DNA of 18,076 nt from a bacterium (GTDB lineage: Bacteria; SZUA-182; DTGQ01): assembly GCA_023512255.1 (NCBI GenBank), contig JAILZY010000070.1, positions 1-18,076 of the forward strand, given 5' to 3'. Under the pieces are notes generated by a model. The model was given only the letters and a program-made list of their open reading frames with translations. It searched no databases and was not told where the DNA came from. Below, one piece after another: positions 15,401 through 18,076 of this stretch. Each line of letters opens with the position of its first letter. Position 1 is the stretch's first letter. Made by a program: the position numbers and the translations under genes.

Positions 15401-16545
15401 TGACTTCGGCGGCTTTGGTTTATCTGCCGGATGAACTGCCGGCGGCTGTTAAGGACGATTTGGGAGATGAGCCTCTGCTCTACGGTCTAATTGAGACCGG
15501 CGGCTGGGGACAGATTGGGCTGGTAGCTGTTCCTGTGTTTGCTCGGGAGCTTTACAGCCATAAGGAGAGGCTAATTAACTTATGCCTTAAGGCAGTAGAG
15601 CTGGCTGGTTACCTCGGGGCTAGAGTAGTCTCCTTAACAGGCTTAATCCCCTCAGCTACCGACTACGGCCGGGCAGTCAGCGGCCGGCTTGGGGAGAGGG
15701 GGCTTGAGGTTCTGGTCAGCACAGGGCATGCGGCTACGGTGGCGGCTGTGCTTTTAACGCTGGAGAGACTGCTTCAGACCAGCCAGCGGGACCTTGGACT
15801 AGAGCGGCTGGCGGTGGTAGGGTTAGGGTCGATCGGGGCCGGGGTTGTAAGGTCCCTGCCGCTTTTATTTTCTCCTCAGCCTGAGTTGATTATCTTGTGC
15901 GATCTGGCGAGCAGGCATGAATTTTTGACCAAACTCAGGCAGGAGCTTAAGGATGAGGGCGGCTTTAAAGGCTCGATTGAAATTGCTCTGGCTGATGGCC
16001 CCCACTTGCCCGATAAGGTCTATCAGGAGGCCACGCTGGTTGTCGGAGCTTCCAACATAAGCGGCATCTTAAGGGTAGCTGAACTGAGATCAGGTGCTTT
16101 GATAGTTGATGATTCGGCCCCGCACTGCTTTTCTCCGCAGGAGGCTGTCGCTAGGCTGATAGAGAAAAATGATCTTCTGTTTACGGAGGGAGGCGTTTTA
16201 GAATCGCCCAGGCCACTGAGACGGCAGGTTTATTTACCAGCAGGGAGCGGGCTGACAGTTCTAACCAGCTTTGAGAGGCACTTTTTTGCCAGCAGTGAGA
16301 TTACGGGCTGTATTTTGTTAAGCCTTCTTTCAGCCAGCTATCAAGACCTGCCGCCTACCTTGGGTCAGCCGACAGGGCAGGAGTGCTGTCGCTACTACCT
16401 AAAGCTTAAGGAGCTGGGATTTAGAGGTGCGGCTGCCCATCTTCAGAATTTCGTTCTGCCTGAAAACTCGATCGAAAGGTTTAGGAGCATCTATAACCAG
16501 CAGTTTTTAGCCCTCGGCGGCGGTGGTCGAAGAAAAGCTGGTTAA
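12475..16545 (+). CDS. NRPS, main part: C (rest)-A-PCP-AAR-like reductase
   Basis: About 1,355 residues continue the NRPS. No ATG, GTG or TTG start occurs in this frame before TTG 12646, and C-domain sequence already begins at 12481, so it is not an independent gene. Numbering from 12646: C5 IGMFVHNLPLRL; a full adenylation domain with A3 YTSGSTGRPKG (399-409), A5 NAYGPTE (551-557), A7 YKTGDRG, A8 GRYDNQVKIHGQRVELGEIE (653 on) and the A10 lysine K743 in ASGKIDRR; and a carrier domain with LGGDSLRFMDL (phosphopantetheine Ser799). After a polar linker, about 410 residues resemble acyl-ACP reductase: STGHAATVAAV (1025 on), Rossmann motif GLGSIG (1059-1064), EGGVLESP and FERHFFASSEI. This would release the thioester as an aldehyde. 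The Cys expected after the GGV motif is replaced (Pro1188); C1161 is a nearby alternative. The exporter genes lie upstream on the same strand. Confidence 0.88.
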   Translation, partial: CPSYLDYLLSEQAFTSSARWQKNKAFWEEKFSTIPELTDLTSAPLGQRRLEAVRKTFLLDQALTAQVRGLCRQLGISVPVLFQALLFTYLYRLTSQHDLIIGTPLLNRLTPAEKNTIGMFVHNLPLRLYVDEAKPFGDFVHEVAKEARAVLKHQRYPYELLLRYVRQRHNLQSTLYSLVLSPINAALDSYNRQHVRARWLFPESQPEPLIIHLTDPASSDPAGEGRLMMHYDHRLDLYSPADIERLHQHLLNLLTDAAHHPEKRLYELKLLSEAEERQILYEFNQTSLDYPQKDKTVHQLFEEQVKRTPESPALVFRGESLTYRQLNARANQLARRLREKGVGPDDIVALILPRSLEIVIGMMGILKAGGAYLPIAFDYPLERIKYMLEDSRAKLIITQESLYRKIHQQIKPTGQSEAGLKGEVIFLDQDFFSENENEAADLPNQNQPKDLIYVIYTSGSTGRPKGVMIEHRGVSNYLQAVHPIQQAQAGQTLLSINSVSFDMFSMEILFSLCFGLRIILASEPEIQNPRLLAQLIEKYRPEIIVAVPSFASRFLDDKFWADQKEKTSQNLQDAGQPQIKTFYLGGEPVTVELINKLKQRFPGVKIINAYGPTEITMACTAKDISAGEPLIGRPLANYQIFILDQYQHPLPVGTAGEICVSGVGLARGYLRQPELTSQRFVPHPWVRGERIYKTGDRGRWLPSGEIEFLGRYDNQVKIHGQRVELGEIEHCLLGHEKIKEAVVAVEDDGRGQKQLCAYLVAEDGLKLAELKLFLGERLPRHMIPTRFCRLAKIPLTASGKIDRRALAQTAEAVEAETEYEAPQGGDEERLAAIFGEVLGLERVGARDSFFDLGGDSLRFMDLAARIYQEFGFGLGLQDFWAKPTVRDTARWLAQKKEREKKNIRPQDNISPQDQLQSGQDGGRRLREEEIDAGGGGRGKSCEVNSRSYFNPSYFDFFKMLSEPPARLIEEGKLPRLTSAALVYLPDELPAAVKDDLGDEPLLYGLIETGGWGQIGLVAVPVFARELYSHKERLINLCLKAVELAGYLGARVVSLTGLIPSATDYGRAVSGRLGERGLEVLVSTGHAATVAAVLLTLERLLQTSQRDLGLERLAVVGLGSIGAGVVRSLPLLFSPQPELIILCDLASRHEFLTKLRQELKDEGGFKGSIEIALADGPHLPDKVYQEATLVVGASNISGILRVAELRSGALIVDDSAPHCFSPQEAVARLIEKNDLLFTEGGVLESPRPLRRQVYLPAGSGLTVLTSFERHFFASSEITGCILLSLLSASYQDLPPTLGQPTGQECCRYYLKLKELGFRGAAAHLQNFVLPENSIERFRSIYNQQFLALGGGGRRKAG
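15310..16500 (+). other. C-terminal acyl-ACP-reductase-like domain of the NRPS
   Basis: This part of the NRPS does not look like the usual SDR-type thioester reductase (no N-terminal GxTGFLG dinucleotide motif). The order of motifs matches cyanobacterial AAR as I recall it. A small-molecule-binding N-terminal part is followed by a helix with STGHAATVAAVLLTLERLL (AAR: TTGNTHTAYVICRQVEAA), then AVVGLGSIGAGVVRSL (AAR: AVVGATGDIGSAVCRWL), a LIVDDSAP strand (AAR: LIDGGYP), a LFTEGGVLES segment (AAR: YVLNGGVVEH), and a late FASSEITGCILLSL helix (AAR: FACFAEAMLLEF). The AAR nucleophile lies two residues after VVE in VVEHCF and is not conserved here. The assignment rests on motif order only. Confidence 0.65.
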
Positions 16546-16602
16546 GGAGCGGCTGGAGGAGAGCTCGGTTAAGGAGAGGCCGAAGAGAGCTTGGTTAAAA
16601 GA
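16540..16602. repeat. Tandem duplication across the NRPS stop codon
   Basis: GGTTAAGGAGCGGCTGGAGG at 16540 is repeated as GGTTAAGGAGAGGCCGAAG at 16567 and starts again as GGTTAAAAG at 16593, a period of 26-27 bp. The first unit contains the TAA stop (16543-16545) of the NRPS gene. Confidence 0.75.
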
Positions 16603-16605
16603 AAA

Positions 16606-16636
16606 CGCTCTTATATATCAGACACCATAAACCCTA
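16606..16636 (-). repeat. MITE family 1, truncated copy 4
   Basis: CGCTCTTATATATCAGACAC followed by CATAAACCCTA is identical to the left end of copy 3 (11652 on) and then breaks off. A MITE family 2 element begins 4 bp later. No other end of this copy is visible beyond that element, so the rest has been lost. It lies 60 nt after the NRPS stop, in the same orientation as the copy just before the NRPS. Confidence 0.75.
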
Positions 16637-16640
16637 CTTG

Positions 16641-16794
16641 CTACCGGACACATTTTATCTTCCGGTTTTGTATACACAGTGAAAGTGCAGGCATTTCATG
16701 TCATTCTCGCGTGGGCCAAATCCAGAGGGTTGCTGCAATTATAAATGGATTATCACTTTCGCGGGCATGACGATAAAAAAGTGTCCGGTAGTGA
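16641..16794 (-). mobile_element. MITE family 2, short form (about 154 bp)
   Basis: The left end CTACCGGACACATTTTATC and the inverted right end (CACTACCGGACACTTTTTTA on the minus strand) form terminal inverted repeats. Read on the minus strand, the interior shares GCAGCAACCCTCTGGATTT, a GAATGAC segment and TGCCTGCACT with the larger element at 17618-17910. No clear target duplication is seen. It encodes nothing. Confidence 0.75.
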
Positions 16795-17061
16795 AATTAG
16801 GAGTTATATAAGAAATTAGGAGTTATATAAGGAGAAGGTTCGGAAATCATACAAAAGAGTATAGGAATACCCAAATTTTTTAACACCAAGACAACCCCAC
16901 TAACACTCCTTATACATAAAATAGTAAATAAATAAAGTAATTTTTAAACGAAAAAGACGCATATTTAACCACAAGAAAGTAGAAATAAAAAGAAAGCAGG
17001 AAAAGGAATGGATTGGGTGATTTGAAATGAGTTAATGTGATGAATAAACGAATGAACTAAT
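16793..17061. other. Gene-free A-rich stretch
   Basis: It opens with a 19-bp tandem duplication (AAATTAGGAGTTATATAAG twice, 16793-16831). The rest is A-rich sequence in which I see no gene, RNA structure or repeat. It also holds the downstream region of the minus-strand coiled-coil gene, without an obvious terminator hairpin. Confidence 0.5.
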
Positions 17062-17370
17062 TTAATTCTTTTGCTTGCTCAATTCTATTAATATTTGCAT
17101 GATATTATCTAATCTTTGATTTGTTTGATCGAGTCTCTGGTTCATTTGATCGAGTCTTTGATTTGTTTGATCGAGTCTCTGGTTCATTTGATCGAGTCTT
17201 TGATTTGTTTGATCGAGTCTTTGATTTAAATATTTAAAATCAGATTCTTGTTTGTCCCTGAGTTCTGTTATTTCTTTTTTTATTTCTTCCGTCCGTTCAT
17301 CTACAATTTCATAAATCATTTCCAATGATACTTTTTTTATGATTTTTGCAGCTAAATTTCTCATCTTCAA
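17062..17370 (-). CDS. Small coiled-coil protein with alternating heptads
   Basis: This 102-residue protein of unknown function has no signal peptide or membrane helix. Residues 1-50 are a charged helix-prone segment (IIKKVSLEMIYEIVDERTEEI...). Residues 51-88 consist of strict heptads that alternate RLDQTNQ and RLDQMNQ, with Leu at one core position and Thr or Met at the other, ending LDNIMQILIEL. This predicts a regular parallel coiled coil. In DNA, five 21-bp units alternate exactly (17114-17218), a 42-bp period. The listed start is TTG 17370, which has AGAAG 7 nt upstream; ATG 17364, two codons on, is an alternative. It may be a self-assembling adaptor or a partner of some neighbouring system, but nothing in the context says which. 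Expansion of the repeat by slippage is likely. Confidence 0.6.
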   Translation of the reverse strand: MKMRNLAAKIIKKVSLEMIYEIVDERTEEIKKEITELRDKQESDFKYLNQRLDQTNQRLDQMNQRLDQTNQRLDQMNQRLDQTNQRLDNIMQILIELSKQKN

Positions 17371-17480
17371 ATATACACTTCTAATGTTTTTGTCTTTTTA
17401 TTTTTGGATGACAGAGATACAAAAGATAGTAGCATACCTCAGCATCACACGTCAAATAATTTTTGTTATTTTTACAACTA

Positions 17481-17601
17481 CTACACTTTTGCAGAAATTT
17501 CTTAACGCCTTGAAATCCTTGAAAATTACCTCTAATAGCAAATCCAGCAAAATCAAGGGTTCGGAGAAAAAGTGCGAAAACATAGCAACTACACTTTTGC
17601 A
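17481..17601. repeat. Direct repeats of CTACACTTTTGCA around a 95-bp spacer
   Basis: CTACACTTTTGCA occurs at 17481 and again at 17589, and also once at 11176 in the related repeat. The spacer and the bases back to 17371 carry small overlapping ORFs on both strands with no recognisable domain. I see no gene in 17371-18076. Confidence 0.5.
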
Positions 17602-17617
17602 CTTTTTATAATCATTT

Positions 17618-17910
17618 CACTACCGGACCACTTTTATCGTCATTCCCGCCAAAGTGGTAATCAAAGTGGTAATCCATGTATGGTTGCAGCAACCCTCTGG
17701 ATTTCCGCCTATGAGGGAATGACAAGAGCAGAAGCAGCAGCCCCCCACCTTGCATCTTTGAACTCCCGCCTATGCGGGAATGACAAGAGCAGAAGCAGCA
17801 GCAAAACCCCTTGCATCTCTGAACTCCCGCCTATGAGGGGATGAGATGAAATTGCCTGCACTCAAGAAGGCATATAAAAAACCGGACGATAAAATATGTC
17901 CGCTAGTAAG
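17618..17910 (+). mobile_element. MITE family 2, expanded form, perfect 10-bp flanking repeat
   Basis: The left end CACTACCGGACCACTTTTAT and the inverted right end (CTTACTAGCGGACATATTTT on the minus strand) bound the element. It is flanked on both sides by exactly ATAATCATTT (17608-17617 and 17911-17920). Compared with the 154-bp form it carries a 12-bp duplication (AAAGTGGTAATC) and an internal array with a 61-bp period: CCGCCTATG starts at 17705, 17766 and 17827, with GGGAATGACAAGAGCAGAAG in the first two units. It has no plausible gene. Confidence 0.78.
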
Positions 17911-17924
17911 ATAATCATTTGAAA

Positions 17925-18003
17925 TATCAATAATTCTGCAATTAAAGAGTCCCCGGCCACAAGTCAGTGGAGTAGGAATGGGGGTGAATTTTCGAAAGCT
18001 TTC
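17925..18003 (+). repeat. Dispersed repeat, second copy of 11238-11325 segment
   Basis: TCAATAATTCTGCAATTAAAGAG, CCCCGGCCACAAGTCAGTGG, AGTAGGAATGGGGGTGAATT and TTCGAAAGCTTTC match the right part of the repeat at 11176-11325 almost base for base. It continues directly from the flank of the MITE family 2 insertion. Confidence 0.75.
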
Positions 18004-18076
18004 AGATGTTCCCCATGTTGAAAAAATAATGTTGAAAATATAAAGGGGAGGAGAGAAAATAAAGAGAGAAGAAAGT

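Noticed and set aside
17381-17611. Overlapping ORFs on both strands (73 and 90 codons)
   Set aside because: No recognisable domain; they run through dispersed repeats (CTACACTTTTGCA) and overlap antisense to each other. A decayed gene fragment remains possible.
17572-17844. 90-codon plus-strand ORF across MITE family 2
   Set aside because: It is composed of the MITE's 61-bp repeats and reads as repeat-derived peptide.

Overview
The window looks like a chromosomal segment of an uncultured Gram-negative bacterium. An outer-membrane TolC-family channel sits in a tripartite exporter operon, so a double membrane is likely. GC content is intermediate, with AT-rich, strongly repetitive intergenic DNA. 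I cannot assign a phylum from the sequence; the mix of a split MacB-type exporter, an AlkP-superfamily hydrolase, an NRPS and many dispersed short repeats would fit a Desulfobacterota-like or candidate-phylum genome, but this is a guess.

Layout. 1-1053: no gene; a pyrimidine-rich degenerate repeat, a fragment of a small transposon-like repeat, a seven-copy semi-regular array of short hairpin repeats (about 460-890) and a hairpin/tandem repeat that runs into the end of the next gene. 1054-1629 (-): RluE-like pseudouridine synthase. 1630-2264: repeats, including a 113-bp MITE. 2265-3719 (+): AlkP-superfamily phosphohydrolase. 3938-4612 (+): histidine phosphatase. 4613-5071: short tandem repeats. 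5072-8749 (+): MacA-like adaptor, ABC ATPase and MacB/FtsX permease. 8750-9265: repeats and a second MITE. 9266-11077 (+): TolC-family channel. 11078-11827: composite repeats, an IS deletion derivative with a transposase stub, and a third MITE with a perfect 8-bp target duplication. 11828-16545 (+): an NRPS with domain order C-A-PCP followed by a reductase-like domain, interrupted by a -1 frame change in the C domain. 16546-17061: a truncated MITE end and a second MITE family. 17062-17370 (-): small coiled-coil protein made of alternating heptads. 17371-18076: a larger copy of MITE family 2 nested in another repeat.

How it fits together. The adaptor, ATPase, permease and channel form a complete envelope-spanning exporter. 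The NRPS next to it would load one amino acid, probably acylate it through its N-terminal C domain, and release the product reductively through a C-terminal domain that resembles cyanobacterial acyl-ACP reductase (AAR) rather than the usual SDR-type NRPS reductase domain. That unusual release domain is the most interesting item. It lacks a cysteine at the position where AAR has its catalytic one. Export of the NRPS product by the adjacent pump is inference from proximity only.

Two other patterns stand out. Two families of small inverted-repeat elements with target duplications sit close to the genes. Short tandem duplications span or abut several stop codons, as if replication slippage repeatedly duplicated gene ends into the intergenic DNA.
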